Shown: positions 19,129 to 30,575, counted from the stretch's first letter. The stretch is DNA of 64,000 bases from Gammaproteobacteria bacterium (GCA_021773235.1 JAJFKL010000030.1:186001-250000), one strand, 5' to 3'. Numbers and translations are program-made. Notes: a model not told the origin generated them from the sequence alone.

Positions 19129-20577
19129 TTAGCCGACAGCACCCTCGAGCGTGATGCCTAAAAGTTTTTGTGCTTCAACAGCAAACTCCATGGGCAATTC
19201 TTTGAAAACTTCTTTACAGAAACCATTAACGATCATGTTGACCGCATCTTCTTCCTTGATGCCGCGTTGCATGCAATAAAATAATTGATCATCACCGATC
19301 TTCGATGTTGATGCTTCATGTTCAACGGTAGCGCTAGAATTTTTCGCTTCGATATAAGGGAAGGTATGTGCGCCACATTGATCGCCCATTAATAAGGAAT
19401 CACATTGCGTATAGTTTCTGGCGTTTTCTGCGCTTTTACTTATCTTGACTAGACCACGATACGATTGCTGCGCATGTCGTGCAGAGATTCCCTTGGAAAT
19501 GATGGTGCTACTAGTGTTCTTGCCAATGTGAATCATCTTCGTGCCAGTATCAGCTTGTTGATGGTTATTCGTTACTGCAACCGAATAAAATTCACCGACT
19601 GAATTATCACCTTTTAAAATACAGCTAGGATACTTCCAGGTAATAGCTGAGCCGGTTTCAACCTGGGTCCATGACACTTTTGAATTATTACCGCGACAAT
19701 CTGCACGTTTAGTTACGAAGTTATAAATACCACCGACACCGTTCTCATCACCCGGATACCAATTTTGTACCGTTGAGTACTTGATCTCAGCATCTTCCAA
19801 AGCAACCAACTCGACAACAGCTGCATGTAATTGGTTTTCACCTCGCATCGGTGCAGTACAGCCTTCCAAATAACTAACATGACTTTTTTCATCTGCAATG
19901 ATTAAGGTGCGTTCAAACTGTCCGGTGTTAGAGGCATTGATTCTAAAGTAAGTCGATAACTCCATTGGGCAACGCACACCTTTTGGGATATAGACAAACG
20001 AACCATCGGTAAAGACGGCTGAGTTTAATGCGCCGAAAAAATTATCTGCAGCCGGGACTACTGAACCTAAATACTTTTTAACAAGTTCAGGGTGCTCTTT
20101 AACGGCTTCTGAAAAAGAACAAAAAATAACACCGGCATCGGCAAGTTTGCCTTTAAAGGTTGTTGCGACAGAGACACTGTCGAAAACTGCATCAACGGCA
20201 ACACCTGCGAGGAATTTTTGTTCTTGCAATGGAATACCTAATTTTTCATAGGTCTCTAATAACTTTGGATCAACTTCGTCGAGACTATTAGGTCCATCGT
20301 CTTTCGATTTAGGCGCGGAATAATATGAGATCGCTTGATAATCAATGTGTTCAATATCCAGATGCGCCCAGGTTGGGTCTTCCATGGTTAACCAATGACG
20401 GTATGCCTTTAGTCGCCATTCGAGCAACCACTCTGGCTCTTCTTTCTTTTTAGAAATAAAAGTAATAATTTCTTCATTGAGACCTGGTTCAACCGTGTCA
20501 GTCTCGATGTCGGTAACAAAACCATGTTCGTAGTCTTTGTCTACAAGGTCGTCCATGCTTTCAGTGTTAGATGCCAT
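19129..20577 (-). CDS. sufB: SufB, cluster scaffold protein
   Basis: From the ATG at 20577 ([10 protein letters not shown]) the protein has 482 residues, the usual SufB length; the longer open frame would overlap sufA and is not needed. Conserved stretches include [29 protein letters not shown] and the late [16 protein letters not shown] region around the cluster site. SufB is the main scaffold on which the nascent cluster forms. It follows sufA by 4 bases. Confidence 0.96.
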   Translation of the reverse strand: MASNTESMDDLVDKDYEHGFVTDIETDTVEPGLNEEIITFISKKKEEPEWLLEWRLKAYRHWLTMEDPTWAHLDIEHIDYQAISYYSAPKSKDDGPNSLDEVDPKLLETYEKLGIPLQEQKFLAGVAVDAVFDSVSVATTFKGKLADAGVIFCSFSEAVKEHPELVKKYLGSVVPAADNFFGALNSAVFTDGSFVYIPKGVRCPMELSTYFRINASNTGQFERTLIIADEKSHVSYLEGCTAPMRGENQLHAAVVELVALEDAEIKYSTVQNWYPGDENGVGGIYNFVTKRADCRGNNSKVSWTQVETGSAITWKYPSCILKGDNSVGEFYSVAVTNNHQQADTGTKMIHIGKNTSSTIISKGISARHAQQSYRGLVKISKSAENARNYTQCDSLLMGDQCGAHTFPYIEAKNSSATVEHEASTSKIGDDQLFYCMQRGIKEEDAVNMIVNGFCKEVFKELPMEFAVEAQKLLGITLEGAVG

Positions 20578-20581
20578 TGGT

Positions 20582-20935
20582 CTAGGTTTCCAGTTCTTCT
20601 TTAAGGCTAAAGCTCTCACCACAGCCACAAGATTCTTCTACATTGGGATTGTTAAACTTAAATCCAGCGTTTAATCCTTCGCGAACAAAGTCGAGTTCAG
20701 TTCCTGCAAGATAGCGTAGGCTTAGGTCATCAATAATGATCTTGATGCCATTTGATTCAAGCGTCTTATCTTCTTCGTTTATAGCTTTGGCTGTTTCAAT
20801 AACATATTGATAACCAGAACAGCCGGTGGTTTTAACACCCACGCGCAAACCAATGCCATCAACATCTTTAGCCAAGACGCCTTCTATATGCTGTTTAGCA
20901 CTGTCAGTCAGGTTAATTGTTGTTTCATTTGTCAT
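20582..20935 (-). CDS. sufA: A-type iron-sulfur carrier SufA (IscA/HesB family)
   Basis: This 117-residue protein shows the A-type pattern of one Cys in the middle ([12 protein letters not shown]) and a paired CGCGESF near the C-terminus. A-type carriers move assembled clusters from SufBCD to client proteins. It sits between iscR and sufB, 8 bases after iscR. IscA or ErpA would look similar; position decides for SufA. Confidence 0.92.
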   Translation of the reverse strand: MTNETTINLTDSAKQHIEGVLAKDVDGIGLRVGVKTTGCSGYQYVIETAKAINEEDKTLESNGIKIIIDDLSLRYLAGTELDFVREGLNAGFKFNNPNVEESCGCGESFSLKEELET

Positions 20936-20943
20936 AGTATTTA

Positions 20944-21399
20944 TCAGCTTTGTGATTGCATCATGATGAAGTCTTGTCGTTCAGATACTTGTTTAACGTT
21001 ATTACGTTTGATCAAATCGTCTAATGTAAGCCCATTCAAAAAACCTGAAATGTGCATATTTAATTCCATCCATAAATCGTGCGTTAGACAACGCAGGTCG
21101 CCTTGGCAGTTTTGCTTACCTTTGCACCGCGTAACATCTATCGGTTCATCAACAGAATATATGACTTTGGCAACGGTAATTTGATCAGCATCCTGCGCCA
21201 AACGATAACCGCCACCTGGACCACGTGCACTTTCAACGAGACCATTTTTCTTCAATTTGCTGAATAGCTGTTCTAGGTATGTCAGCGATATATCCTGACG
21301 TTGAGAAATATCCGACAGATTTACCGGGCCGCTACTATCATGTAACGCCACATCGAGTATTGCGGTTACGGCATAACGGCCTTTGGTTGTCATTTTCAT
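20944..21399 (-). CDS. iscR: IscR-like Rrf2 family Fe-S regulator
   Basis: Starting from the ATG at 21399 ([19 protein letters not shown]) the protein has 151 residues. It has the N-terminal winged helix of the Rrf2 family and the cluster-binding triplet Cys-x5-Cys-x5-Cys ([13 protein letters not shown]) with the following His, exactly as in IscR. IscR with a [2Fe-2S] cluster represses type 1 sites and so sets SUF output by cluster demand. The open frame starts upstream at 21438, within the promoter zone, and is not preferred. A near-consensus IscR site lies 47 bases before the start, so autoregulation is likely. Confidence 0.93.
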   Translation of the reverse strand: MKMTTKGRYAVTAILDVALHDSSGPVNLSDISQRQDISLTYLEQLFSKLKKNGLVESARGPGGGYRLAQDADQITVAKVIYSVDEPIDVTRCKGKQNCQGDLRCLTHDLWMELNMHISGFLNGLTLDDLIKRNNVKQVSERQDFIMMQSQS

Positions 21400-21445
21400 C
21401 GTAAATATCTCTGGTATTGCCCATATTTGGGTCGGCAAGGGTCAC

Positions 21446-21470
21446 ATAACCTAGTGATTTAGTCAAGTAT
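21446..21470 (-). promoter_or_regulatory. Type 1 IscR binding site before iscR-suf
   Basis: On the minus strand, ATACTTGACTAAATC followed by ACTAGGTTAT fits the published type 1 IscR consensus (ATASYYGACTRWWWYAGTCRRSTAT) at 22 of 25 positions by hand count. TTGACT inside it could serve as a -35 element, as in E. coli iscR. This supports feedback control of the whole operon by Fe-S cluster status. Confidence 0.75.
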
Positions 21471-21573
21471 ATATCAGACAAAATCAGTCGGATATAGTTT
21501 GAGGTGAAAATTGATCATTAAATCAATAAGTTAAGTTTTATCAGGAAAGGGTGAAACTGAGGGGTTAAGGTTT

Positions 21574-21789
21574 TTATTGAACGTAATGTAAGATTATTTG
21601 GACAATTCCAAAGAGGGTAATCAGTAGGCAAAAAACTAAAAAGAAACCCATGATGACATAGACCTTAATACCATTTTTTTCTATATATGCTTCATCGCGA
21701 TCCATGTTTTCTTGTGACTGGACGCCAAAGAAAGAGGCCAAAAGGCTAAATGCAATTTGAAATATACTCGGGTCTTTTTTACTAGTCAT
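21574..21789 (-). CDS. DUF2970 family small membrane protein
   Basis: This 71-residue protein has a conserved-looking N-terminal half (FQIAFSLLASFFGVQSQENMDRD) and one strong membrane helix near the C-terminus (VIMGFFLVFCLLITLFGIVQIIL). This matches the DUF2970 family, small inner-membrane proteins of unknown role in proteobacteria. It lies 15 bases after cysE in the same direction. Confidence 0.75.
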   Translation of the reverse strand: MTSKKDPSIFQIAFSLLASFFGVQSQENMDRDEAYIEKNGIKVYVIMGFFLVFCLLITLFGIVQIILHYVQ

Positions 21790-21804
21790 TTGTCTTGTCC
21801 AATA

Positions 21805-22485
21805 TTATTTCTTTTTAAGCTCTTCTAATTCTTTCTCTACCTTATGCAGGTGATCTAATACTGATTCCAGTCCATTCTGTACCGGATCCGGCATGTCTTT
21901 GCTTTCGGCATAAGCAGTAAAACCAATCTTTTTTGCCATGGCCTCACGTTGAGCATCTTTATCATCATCTGATCGTTTTACAATGATATGGCCCGGTACG
22001 CCAACGACAGTTGCACATTCTGGGGTGTCTTTAACAACAACGGCATTACAACCAACGCGTGTACCGGTCCCAAGGGTAATTGGGCCTAATATTTTTGCGC
22101 CAGCGCCAATGACTACGTTGTTTTCCAGGGTAGGGTGTCGTTTGCCTTTGTTCCAAGTGGTGCCGCCAAGCGTCACACCGTGATAAATTGACACATCATC
22201 GCCTACTTCTGAGGTTTCACCGATAACAATCCCCATGCCATGATCAATAAAAAAGCGACGTCCAATTTGTGCGCCAGGGTGAATTTCAATGCCGGTAATG
22301 AAACGGGCAAAGTGCGCCATCAAACGAGCGATAAAATACAATTTCTTGTTCCACAACCAATGATTAAAACGATGCAAGATGATGGCTTGAAATCCAGGGC
22401 AGGTGAAGACTGTTTCCAGTACTGAACGCGCAGCAGGGTCACGCTCAAATACTACGTCGATCTCTTCTTTGATTGTTGAAAACAT
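21805..22485 (-). CDS. cysE: Serine O-acetyltransferase
   Basis: This 226-residue protein has the short CysE layout: an alpha-helical N-terminus and a left-handed beta helix with hexapeptide repeats ([22 protein letters not shown] and [14 protein letters not shown]). It makes O-acetylserine from serine and acetyl-CoA, the first step of cysteine synthesis. A position next to iscR-suf is common and makes sense because cysteine supplies the sulfur for SufS. The start codon overlaps the valS stop. The last 50 residues are charged and likely a coiled coil. Confidence 0.94.
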   Translation of the reverse strand: MFSTIKEEIDVVFERDPAARSVLETVFTCPGFQAIILHRFNHWLWNKKLYFIARLMAHFARFITGIEIHPGAQIGRRFFIDHGMGIVIGETSEVGDDVSIYHGVTLGGTTWNKGKRHPTLENNVVIGAGAKILGPITLGTGTRVGCNAVVVKDTPECATVVGVPGHIIVKRSDDDKDAQREAMAKKIGFTAYAESKDMPDPVQNGLESVLDHLHKVEKELEELKKK

Positions 22486-25271
22486 TATTTATCTATTAGT
22501 TTCAATATTGATTGAAGCTGAGTTTCAAAGGTTTTAATTTCATTTGTTTTATCAGCAAGTTTTTGTTTCACGCCTTCGACCACATCTGCGGGGGCTCGTT
22601 CAACAAAGCTTTTGTTATTTAATTTTCCTTCCATGCCGGCCTTTTCTTTTTGCAATTTGACTATTGTACTCTCAAGTCGCTTTTTTTCAGCCTCCGGGTC
22701 AATGAAATCGGCTAATGGCACCAATAGTGTCGTTTCACCCGCCAAGGCCATGACGGCATCATCCATTTCAGTATCAGCCTTATTAATAGACTCGATCCTC
22801 CCCAGTGTTTCTAAGTAGGCTTTATGTTTATCTAGCCAATCGTGTTCATTAGAATTACCGTTGCGAACAAAAACGGTTAATGATTTTCCTGGCGATATAT
22901 CACGTTCTGCGCGAATACGGCGCACACCCATAATAAATGATTTAATCCATTCTATTTGTTCTACAGCGCTATTGTCGGTTTCGAGTTCATCTTGCTTGGG
23001 AAAAGATTCAAGCATGACACTCTCTCCTTTTTTATCTAAAAAGACTGCTACTCGATGCCAAAGTTCTTCGGTAATAAAAGGTATAAAAGGATGTAATGCG
23101 CGTTGTAAGGTCTCGAGTACGTTTAATAAGGTATAGAGTGTGCCGCGCTTTTCTTCATCGCTTGCCTCAGAGCTGTTTAAAGTTGTTTTGGATAACTCAA
23201 TATACCAGTCACAATATTCGTCCCAGGTGAACTCATAAAGTGCTTGCGAGGCAAGATCAAAGCGATAGGTTTTCATGCCTTCATGTGTTGCTGATACTGC
23301 ATCAGACAATTTACTGGTAATCCAGCGTTCAGCTAAACCAAATTTCATCTCGCCTTCGTCGAGTTTAATTGACTGAGCCTCTACATTGCTTATGACGTAG
23401 CGCGCTGCATTCCAGAGCTTATTACAAAAGTTTCGATAACCCTGAATTCGGCCTGTTTCAAAATTGATAAAACGGCCTTGTGTTGCCAATGACGCAAATG
23501 TAAATCGTAATGAGTCTGTTCCATATGACTCGATCCCATCAGGAAAATGTTTACGCGTTGCTTTTTCAATCTTTGCTGCCATCTGCGGCTGCATCATTCC
23601 ACTTGTACGTTTGCTGATTAGTTCTTCAAGCTGAATTCCATCGATCAAGTCAATCGGGTCAAGCACATTACCTTTAGACTTGGACATCTTCTGTCCTTCA
23701 CCGTCGCGAACCAAACCGTGGATATAGACTTCCTTGAAGGGAACATCATCCATAAACTTAAGCCCGAACATAATCATGCGCGCGACCCAGAAGAAGATGA
23801 TGTCAAAACCGGTGACTAAAACATTAGTTGGGTAGAATTTATCTAGCTCAGGTGTCTTCTCAGGCCAACCCAAAGTAGAGAAGGGCCATAGAGCAGAAGA
23901 GAACCAGGTATCGAGCACATCTTCATCTTGTTTGAGATTGATATCACCCAGGTTGTTTTTCTCTCGTACAGCGGCCTCGTCATGACCAACATAAATATTG
24001 CCTTCATCGTCATACCAGGCCGGGATACGGTGACCCCACCAGAGTTGACGGCTGATACACCAGTCTTGAATATTATTCATCCATTCAAAATAGGTCTTGT
24101 CCCAGTTCGCGGGTACAAATTTAATGTCACCGTCTTTTACTGCTTTGATTGCAGGATCTGCAAGCGGCTGGATTTTTACATACCATTGATCGGTTAGATA
24201 AGGTTCAACAACGGCATGTGATCGATCTCCACGCGGAACCATTAATTTATGGTCATCTATCTTATCGAGTAGTCCTTGTTGCTCAAGATCGGCGACTATT
24301 TGTTTCCGTGCTTCGTAACGATCCATGCCACGATATTTTTCAGGGGCTTCATCGTTAACTGCAGCATCAACCGTAAAAATATTTATTTTTTCCAGCTCAT
24401 GTCGTTCGCCCATTTCATAGTCATTGAAATCGTGTGCGGGAGTAATCTTTACGCAGCCGGTACCAAATTCCGGGTCAACATAATCATCAGCAATAACAGG
24501 TAATATACGATCAGTTAAGGGAAGTAATACTTTCTGACCGACCAGGTTTTTATAACGTTCATCATCGGGGTGAACGGCAACCGCGGCATCACCAAGCATG
24601 GTTTCGGGCCTAGTCGTCGCAACTACAATATATTCGAGTCCATCAACAGGTGTCTTTAATGGATAACGCATGTGCCACAAATGGCCATTCTCTTCTTCAG
24701 AGATGACTTCTAGATCGGATATAGCGGTATGTAATACCGGGTCCCAGTTGACCAAGCGTTTTCCACGATAGATCAAACCTTCATCATGCAAGCGTACAAA
24801 GGTTTCTTTTACTGCTTCTGAGAGACCATCATCCATGGTGAAACGCTCACGTGACCAGTCCATTGATGTCCCAAGGCGGCGTGATTGACGTGTGATGGTA
24901 TTGCCCGAGTGCTCTTTCCAGTCCCAAACCGCTTCAATAAATTTTTCTCGACCAAGATCATGACGTGAGATATCTTTTTGCTGGAGCTGTCGCTCAACAA
25001 CCATCTGCGTGGCAATACCAGCGTGATCAGTGCCACATTGCCATAAAGTGTCATTACCATTCATGCGATGGTAACGCGTTAAGACATCCATCAATGTTTG
25101 TTGAAAGGCATGACCCATGTGCAAGCTTCCTGTCACATTAGGTGGAGGCAGCATGATGCAATAAGAATCGTCGCCGTCCTTGCTATTGTTCCCGGGGGCG
25201 AAGTAATTTTTCTTCTCCCAATTCTCGTAGCAATTGGCTTCTATTGTCTCGGGCTTATAGGTTTTATCCAT
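22485..25271 (-). CDS. valS: Valyl-tRNA synthetase
   Basis: This 928-residue class I synthetase has the HIGH-type motif ([15 protein letters not shown], about residues 42-56) and KMSKS ([13 protein letters not shown]). The editing domain lies between them, and a C-terminal coiled coil ends the protein ([19 protein letters not shown]). It charges tRNA-Val. Length fits the family. It follows holC and a small unknown gene, the usual pepA-holC-valS order with one insertion. Confidence 0.97.
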   Translation of the reverse strand: MDKTYKPETIEANCYENWEKKNYFAPGNNSKDGDDSYCIMLPPPNVTGSLHMGHAFQQTLMDVLTRYHRMNGNDTLWQCGTDHAGIATQMVVERQLQQKDISRHDLGREKFIEAVWDWKEHSGNTITRQSRRLGTSMDWSRERFTMDDGLSEAVKETFVRLHDEGLIYRGKRLVNWDPVLHTAISDLEVISEEENGHLWHMRYPLKTPVDGLEYIVVATTRPETMLGDAAVAVHPDDERYKNLVGQKVLLPLTDRILPVIADDYVDPEFGTGCVKITPAHDFNDYEMGERHELEKINIFTVDAAVNDEAPEKYRGMDRYEARKQIVADLEQQGLLDKIDDHKLMVPRGDRSHAVVEPYLTDQWYVKIQPLADPAIKAVKDGDIKFVPANWDKTYFEWMNNIQDWCISRQLWWGHRIPAWYDDEGNIYVGHDEAAVREKNNLGDINLKQDEDVLDTWFSSALWPFSTLGWPEKTPELDKFYPTNVLVTGFDIIFFWVARMIMFGLKFMDDVPFKEVYIHGLVRDGEGQKMSKSKGNVLDPIDLIDGIQLEELISKRTSGMMQPQMAAKIEKATRKHFPDGIESYGTDSLRFTFASLATQGRFINFETGRIQGYRNFCNKLWNAARYVISNVEAQSIKLDEGEMKFGLAERWITSKLSDAVSATHEGMKTYRFDLASQALYEFTWDEYCDWYIELSKTTLNSSEASDEEKRGTLYTLLNVLETLQRALHPFIPFITEELWHRVAVFLDKKGESVMLESFPKQDELETDNSAVEQIEWIKSFIMGVRRIRAERDISPGKSLTVFVRNGNSNEHDWLDKHKAYLETLGRIESINKADTEMDDAVMALAGETTLLVPLADFIDPEAEKKRLESTIVKLQKEKAGMEGKLNNKSFVERAPADVVEGVKQKLADKTNEIKTFETQLQSILKLIDK

Positions 25272-25378
25272 CTTTATAACAAATATTATTTGGGGCTAAA
25301 TGATAAGTAGCCCTATTATTGGGAGGCGTATTGTCCACATGCAGACCATTTAGAGCAATCTTTATTAAGGCTTTTCAG

Positions 25379-25777
25379 TTATTCCTTTTTATCTGTGGTG
25401 TCTTTTTTGGTTTGGAATTCTTTGATTAATCGCGTTTTTACTTCATCAATGATGCTGTCCTTGAGCATGATAATTAATTCATCCAGGTCCTCAGATATTT
25501 CTTTGTCTACTTTATCTATGATGTCATTAATAAGCTGGTCGTCTTTATCGATTTGCTTAAAAGTCTGTTCCAGGTCTTGGTTCAGATCATCCTGAGTGAA
25601 GAGATCGACTAAAACAGGGATGCCATCTGTACCTACTTTTAAACGCGGTAGTTTTGCTTGTTTTGATTCTGTCTTTTTTTTAGCTAGAAGATCTTCTAGC
25701 TCATCGATTTTATTAACCAGATTATTCCGATCTGAATCAGATAATGGCTTTGGCGGGGTATGTGAAGAATCAATCAT
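25379..25777 (-). CDS. Unknown small acidic, helical protein between holC and valS
   Basis: I do not recognise this 132-residue protein. It has a coiled-coil-like N-terminal segment (NNLVNKIDELEDLLAKKK), a middle motif KVGTDGIPVLVDLF, and a long acidic helical half (LNQDLEQTFKQIDKDDQLIN). The charge pattern is regular and the ORF overlaps the holC end by 8 bases, so it is likely a real gene translated with holC. Its place between genes for a DNA polymerase III subunit and valS is not informative about function. Confidence 0.7.
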   Translation of the reverse strand: MIDSSHTPPKPLSDSDRNNLVNKIDELEDLLAKKKTESKQAKLPRLKVGTDGIPVLVDLFTQDDLNQDLEQTFKQIDKDDQLINDIIDKVDKEISEDLDELIIMLKDSIIDEVKTRLIKEFQTKKDTTDKKE

Positions 25778-26210
25778 TTCCTGTCAGGTCTTCAATCTTG
25801 TGATCGTGTATTTCGTAATTTGCTTCTTTATATAGGCGATACCGTTGACGGGCTAATTGTTTATTTGATTCATTACCGCCGACAATTTCAATTACCCTAT
25901 CGAAACTGGGTGCAAAGCCCGGAATGTCAGAACCAAGGTTAATCATAACTTGTGACCGGCTTGGATAATCGTTGCTATGGCCAATCGTAACGGGAGTTTC
26001 ATCATTGATATTCCCATTAAAAATTTCGTGAGGTATGAAACTGGTATCTTTATGCACCCACAGTAAATCATCAAACTTTGTCGCATTTTCTTCAGACTGC
26101 GTATGGATATGCACTCGATTTCCACTTGCCCAGGCTTTGGTTGCAATGGCACAGGCGAACCGGTCTACACTGTTCCCGTCAGACAAGATGTAAAAATCAA
26201 CACGCGACAC
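25770..26210 (-). CDS. holC: DNA polymerase III chi subunit
   Basis: This 146-residue protein has the HolC pattern: RVDFYILSDGNSVDRFACAIATKAWASG at the start and DDLLWVHKDTSFIPHE in the middle. Chi links the clamp loader (through psi) to single-stranded-DNA-binding protein. The start is GTG. The position 18 bases after pepA and before valS is conserved across proteobacteria. Confidence 0.92.
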   Translation of the reverse strand: MSRVDFYILSDGNSVDRFACAIATKAWASGNRVHIHTQSEENATKFDDLLWVHKDTSFIPHEIFNGNINDETPVTIGHSNDYPSRSQVMINLGSDIPGFAPSFDRVIEIVGGNESNKQLARQRYRLYKEANYEIHDHKIEDLTGND

Positions 26211-26228
26211 TGTAATTCGACCTCAAGA

Positions 26229-27719
26229 TTACTTTGTTTGATTTAGGATATATTGCATCAACAATGAAACTGGACGCCCAGTCGCGCCTTTATTGCTTCC
26301 CGAAACCCAACCTGTACCAGCAATATCCAGATGAGCCCAATGATATTTCTCTGCAAAGCGAGACAAGAAGCATGCTGCAGTGATTGTACCTGCATCGCGT
26401 CCACCTATATTAGCTATGTCTGCAAAGGGGCTATTCAGCTGTTGTTGATATTCATCCCATAATGGCAATTGCCACGCGCGGTCACCGGATTCATCACCAG
26501 CATTGAGCAATTCTCTCGCTAAAGGATTGTGATTACTTAATAAGCCTGTTGCATGTTTTCCCAGAGCCATTACACATGCACCTGTTAGGGTCGCGATATC
26601 GATGACGACTTCAGGGTTAAAGCGTTCACTGTAGGTAATAGCATCGCACAATATTAATCGACCTTCGGCATCAGTATTGAGCACTTCAATAGTTTGCCCA
26701 GACATACTGGTAAAGATATCGCCCGGATTGGTCGCCGTGCTACTCGGCATATTTTCAACAGCAGGAATTACCCCCACAACATTTATTGGCAAACCCAGCT
26801 CTGCTACGGCAGAAATTGTGCCAAAAACACTCGCGCCGCCACACATATCGTATTTCATCTCATCCATTGCAGCACCGGGCTTAAGTGATATACCGCCGGT
26901 ATCGAAGGTAACGGCTTTACCAACCAATACGATCGGTTTTTGTGCTTTTTTAGAGCCTTTATACTCCATGGTGATTAATTTTGCGGGTCTGGCGGAGCCT
27001 TGGGATACAGAAAGCAAGGACCCCATACCCAGTTTTTTCATATCGGCTTCTTCTAAAATATCTACCGTTAGAGAACGATTCCCTTTGCCCAGCGCAGTTG
27101 CTTGTTGTGCAAGATAGCTTGGTGTGCACACATTAGAAGGTCTGTTACCAAGATCACGAGTAAACTTAATGCCATTAGCAATAGCTCGACCTTCTCGCAT
27201 TGCGATTTCACCTTCTGGCAATTCACGACGTGTAGGTACGGTAAATGTGATTTTTCGTAATGGGCGTCTGTCCGCTTTCTTTTTTGTTTTTAATTCATCG
27301 AACTGATACAAGCTGTGCTCTGCAACCTGGACTGCTTGCCTGATCTTCCAATGATGGTCGCGTCCTTTTATCGTCAATTCGCTAAGGTAGTTAACACCAT
27401 CCAGAGAACCCGTTTTATTCAATGCTTGAATACTATTCGCTATGATTGTGCGGTAGTTTCGTTCATCGATTTCTCTTTCTTTACCACAGCCGATCAACAA
27501 CACACGATCTGCAATCATGCCAGGGACATTGTGTAGTAATAAAGACTGGCCTTTATTGCCGTCCATATCACCACGGCGAATCAGGTTAGACAGATATTTT
27601 TTACTAACCGCATCAATGGCTTTGGCCGCGGTTGATAGTCGACGTGATTCGAAAATACCAACAATTACGCAAGCTGTTCGTTGTTTTTCAGGGTTCCCGC
27701 TTTTTATATTGAAATCCAT
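26229..27719 (-). CDS. pepA: Leucyl aminopeptidase (PepA, M17)
   Basis: This 496-residue protein has the M17 signature [10 protein letters not shown] (about residues 353-362) and the metal and substrate region [19 protein letters not shown]. PepA removes N-terminal residues in the cytoplasm with two metal ions; in E. coli it also serves as an accessory in Xer recombination. It is divergent from lptF, the 218 bases between them holding promoters for both, as in many gammaproteobacteria. Confidence 0.96.
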   Translation of the reverse strand: MDFNIKSGNPEKQRTACVIVGIFESRRLSTAAKAIDAVSKKYLSNLIRRGDMDGNKGQSLLLHNVPGMIADRVLLIGCGKEREIDERNYRTIIANSIQALNKTGSLDGVNYLSELTIKGRDHHWKIRQAVQVAEHSLYQFDELKTKKKADRRPLRKITFTVPTRRELPEGEIAMREGRAIANGIKFTRDLGNRPSNVCTPSYLAQQATALGKGNRSLTVDILEEADMKKLGMGSLLSVSQGSARPAKLITMEYKGSKKAQKPIVLVGKAVTFDTGGISLKPGAAMDEMKYDMCGGASVFGTISAVAELGLPINVVGVIPAVENMPSSTATNPGDIFTSMSGQTIEVLNTDAEGRLILCDAITYSERFNPEVVIDIATLTGACVMALGKHATGLLSNHNPLARELLNAGDESGDRAWQLPLWDEYQQQLNSPFADIANIGGRDAGTITAACFLSRFAEKYHWAHLDIAGTGWVSGSNKGATGRPVSLLMQYILNQTK

Positions 27720-27937
27720 ACCAGCTCCAAGATTGTTAACATTTAAAGATAGATTATTATTTGGTTAATAACGTTACGCTGATGCGTTAATTTATTCTGC
27801 ACTTTGACATCAAGCGTGTCATAATCGTTCCGCTTTTTGTTAAAAACAGTGAAAAATGGTCAAAACCGTAATTTTAGTCAAGTTTATTCATTTATCTTCA
27901 ACTAAGCAAAGCCGAGTTTTAGTATGAGGCCAGAATC

Positions 27938-29047
27938 GTGATTATCCAGCACTACATCTACAGGGAGTTGTTGCAAAAACTATTGTGGATACTCAGTTTG
28001 CTTATCCTTGTCATTGCTAGTAATCGTTTTGTTGGTTTTCTAGCCGATGCTGCAGAAGGCAGTCTGCCGGCAGATATGGTGTTCTTAATGTTGGCATTCA
28101 AGATGTTAGCGACACTACCAAAGATTCTACCGATTTCGATACTTGTTGGTATGTTGCTCGCATTCTCGCGCATGTCCAGTGACAGAGAGTTGGTGATACT
28201 GGCCGCGTCCGGAGTAAGTCAGCTTTTTCAGATTGGCGTGGTGCTTCGGTTTGCTCTGGTGTTTTGTTTGTTTGTGTCTGTTATTACTCTGTATTTTGCG
28301 CCTTGGGCAGAACAGGGAGTACATAACCTAAAAGAAAGAGCCAAACAAGAATCTGATATTTCAGGGATAAAAGCCGGGCAGTTTAAGGAGTTTAGTAAAG
28401 GTGATCGTGTTGTTTACGTTCAGAAGCCGTCACCCGATAACGTTTCAATGGAAGAGGTCTTTTTACAAGTAAGGCAGAATGCAAACCTTGGTGTTCTAAC
28501 CTCCGATAGCGCCCGTTTTAAAGTGGATAAAAAATCAGGTAATAAATATATCGTCTTCAGTGATGGACGCCGATATGTAGCCGAACCAGGCTTGCTTGAT
28601 TACCAGATAACTGAATATGAAAAATACGCAATTCTTACAGAGAGCGCACAAGCTAATACCGCTGGTGGTAAGACCGGGGCATTATTAACGACTGAAATAA
28701 TGGGCTCCGACAATAAAGTTCATCAAGCCGAGTTTCAATGGCGTATTTCTCTTATCCTTTCCTGTTTGTTTTTGTCGCTACTTGCGATATTGCTGATTCA
28801 ATCTCACACCAGTGAACGTCGATATATGCCATTTGTAATTGGTATCTCAATCTATCTCATCTATAGCAACTTACTCGGTATTGCAAAGACCTTACTGAGC
28901 CGAGATGTTCTTCCCGGGTTTATTGGCTTGTGGTGGGTGCACATAATATTAATCGGGGTATTACTGGCATTTTATTACTTACCAAAATATAGATACATGA
29001 AGAAAGATGAAGATGAACATCAATTTATACCAGCAGATGGTTCTTGA
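27938..29047 (+). CDS. lptF: LPS export permease LptF
   Basis: This 369-residue protein has the LptF/LptG fold: three N-terminal membrane helices, a periplasmic beta-jellyroll of about 170 residues (GDRVVYVQKPSPDNVSMEEV) and three C-terminal helices. With LptG and LptB it extracts lipopolysaccharide from the inner membrane. The start is GTG, backed by GAGG 8 bases upstream. It is followed by lptG after 5 bases. Confidence 0.93.
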   Translation: MIIQHYIYRELLQKLLWILSLLILVIASNRFVGFLADAAEGSLPADMVFLMLAFKMLATLPKILPISILVGMLLAFSRMSSDRELVILAASGVSQLFQIGVVLRFALVFCLFVSVITLYFAPWAEQGVHNLKERAKQESDISGIKAGQFKEFSKGDRVVYVQKPSPDNVSMEEVFLQVRQNANLGVLTSDSARFKVDKKSGNKYIVFSDGRRYVAEPGLLDYQITEYEKYAILTESAQANTAGGKTGALLTTEIMGSDNKVHQAEFQWRISLILSCLFLSLLAILLIQSHTSERRYMPFVIGISIYLIYSNLLGIAKTLLSRDVLPGFIGLWWVHIILIGVLLAFYYLPKYRYMKKDEDEHQFIPADGS

Positions 29048-29052
29048 AATAA

Positions 29053-30114
29053 ATGATACTTGATCGATACATAGGCCGAAGCATTATTGTTACCAGCATA
29101 TTAGCTTTGTTTGCGCTGGTTGCCGTATTTTCATTTTTCTCTTTGGTAGATCAACTCGATGATACTGGTCGAGGCAATTACGGAGTTGCAGATGCTATTC
29201 AATATGTTTTGCTGACTATTCCGCGTTTGAGTTTTGAGCTTTTTCCGATAGCGATTGTTATTGGCAGTATGGCTGCACTTGGTATGTTAGCAAACACATC
29301 TGAGCTGGCTGTTATACGCACATCAGGGGTATCACAATCGCAGCTGGCCTATTCTTTAATTAAGACTGGCTTGGTCTTTGTTGTGTTCAGCATATTAATC
29401 GGAGAAGTCATTGCGCCAGTGACAGAACAGGCAGCTCAGCAGAAACGTTCGATAGCATTGACCAAACAAATTTCAATGAAAACAAAACACGGGTTTTGGT
29501 CTCGTGATGGTGATAATTACATCAATATAAGAAAGATTTTGCCTGGAGACCGTGTTGAAGAAATCTACATTTATGAATTTGATAAAGAGCATCATTTGAG
29601 GTCGAGCATCTATGCAAAACACGCAGAATATGATCAAGACAAATGGGTGCTGCATGATATTTTAAAAACTGAGATTTCAGAAGCACAAGTAATAAACAAT
29701 CACTACGACACAGCTGAGTGGGAAGCATTATTAAACCCAGAGGTTATTAATATGGTTACCATCAAGCCACGTTATTTGTCACTTTTAGGTTTGATCAGCT
29801 ATATCGATTATCTCAAGGCTAACAATCAAAGTAGCAAACAATATGTGCAGGCATTCTGGTCAAAATTAATCAGCCCCTTTTCAATTATTGCGATGATATT
29901 GTTGTCTATCTGTGTTGTCAGATGTGAGGCACGACCAATGGGTTTAGGCCAACGTGTTTTCATTGGTGCATTAATCGGTATTACTTTTCATTTATTAAAC
30001 CAAGTGAGCGGCCATCTTGGCATTGTTTACGGCGTGCCGGCCTTTCTTAGTGTCTGTTTGCCGACGGCCGCAGTTTTTTCTTACATCTATTACAGGTTAA
30101 GTAATAGCTATTAA
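29053..30114 (+). CDS. lptG: LPS export permease LptG
   Basis: This 353-residue protein has the same architecture as LptF, with the LptG-type start (ILDRYIGRSIIVTSILALFAL) and the late GQRVFIGALIGITFHLLNQ helix region. It pairs with LptF in the LptB2FG exporter. The order lptF-lptG and divergence from pepA are standard. It is convergent with the RDD gene, 10 bases apart. Confidence 0.93.
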   Translation: MILDRYIGRSIIVTSILALFALVAVFSFFSLVDQLDDTGRGNYGVADAIQYVLLTIPRLSFELFPIAIVIGSMAALGMLANTSELAVIRTSGVSQSQLAYSLIKTGLVFVVFSILIGEVIAPVTEQAAQQKRSIALTKQISMKTKHGFWSRDGDNYINIRKILPGDRVEEIYIYEFDKEHHLRSSIYAKHAEYDQDKWVLHDILKTEISEAQVINNHYDTAEWEALLNPEVINMVTIKPRYLSLLGLISYIDYLKANNQSSKQYVQAFWSKLISPFSIIAMILLSICVVRCEARPMGLGQRVFIGALIGITFHLLNQVSGHLGIVYGVPAFLSVCLPTAAVFSYIYYRLSNSY

Positions 30115-30124
30115 ATTATTAAAA

Positions 30125-30550
30125 CTAATCTTTACTTACAATTAATCTGGTTTTTGACAACTTGTCATGCAAAGCAAGTTTGTTTTTGTCAAATAAAGAC
30201 CAGACAAAACCAAGCCCGAGAAGTAATAAAGATAGTAGCGCAGAGAAGAACCTTAGTGATGCCTGTTTCCAGTTTGGGTTTTGCATCGATTCGTTTATGA
30301 CATAAATATGCCAGCTACGCATGCCTAATGTTTGTCCGCCTTTTACCCAATGCCAACCGAAATACAAAAAACTAATTGATAATAAAAAAGCATTGTATGC
30401 AAGATTGCCGCTTTCAATTGCATCACCACCGATGATGAGTATTAAGATGGAAGTGGCAACAAACAGAACGGCAGTGAGCAATAAGCAATCATAAAATATT
30501 GCTGTAAGGCGACGCATGAGATTGCAGGGTATTTGATCTTCTTTATTCAA
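30125..30550 (-). CDS. RDD family membrane protein
   Basis: This 141-residue protein begins with the RDD pattern in variant form (NLMRRLTAIFYDCLLL), has about three membrane helices and the TLGMRSWHIYVI motif. RDD proteins are of mixed or unknown function, some linked to ion transport. Its start lies only 26 bases from the left attachment repeat of the integrated element. Before integration it would have lain directly downstream of tRNA-Glu on the same strand, so its original promoter may have been separated from it. Confidence 0.8.
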   Translation of the reverse strand: MNKEDQIPCNLMRRLTAIFYDCLLLTAVLFVATSILILIIGGDAIESGNLAYNAFLLSISFLYFGWHWVKGGQTLGMRSWHIYVINESMQNPNWKQASLRFFSALLSLLLLGLGFVWSLFDKNKLALHDKLSKTRLIVSKD

Positions 30551-30575
30551 TTTATTATGACTGTTAATTGTTATG

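Noticed and set aside
26677-27117. Plus-strand ORF of 146 aa inside pepA
   Set aside because: Shadow frame of pepA; long antisense frames are common there.
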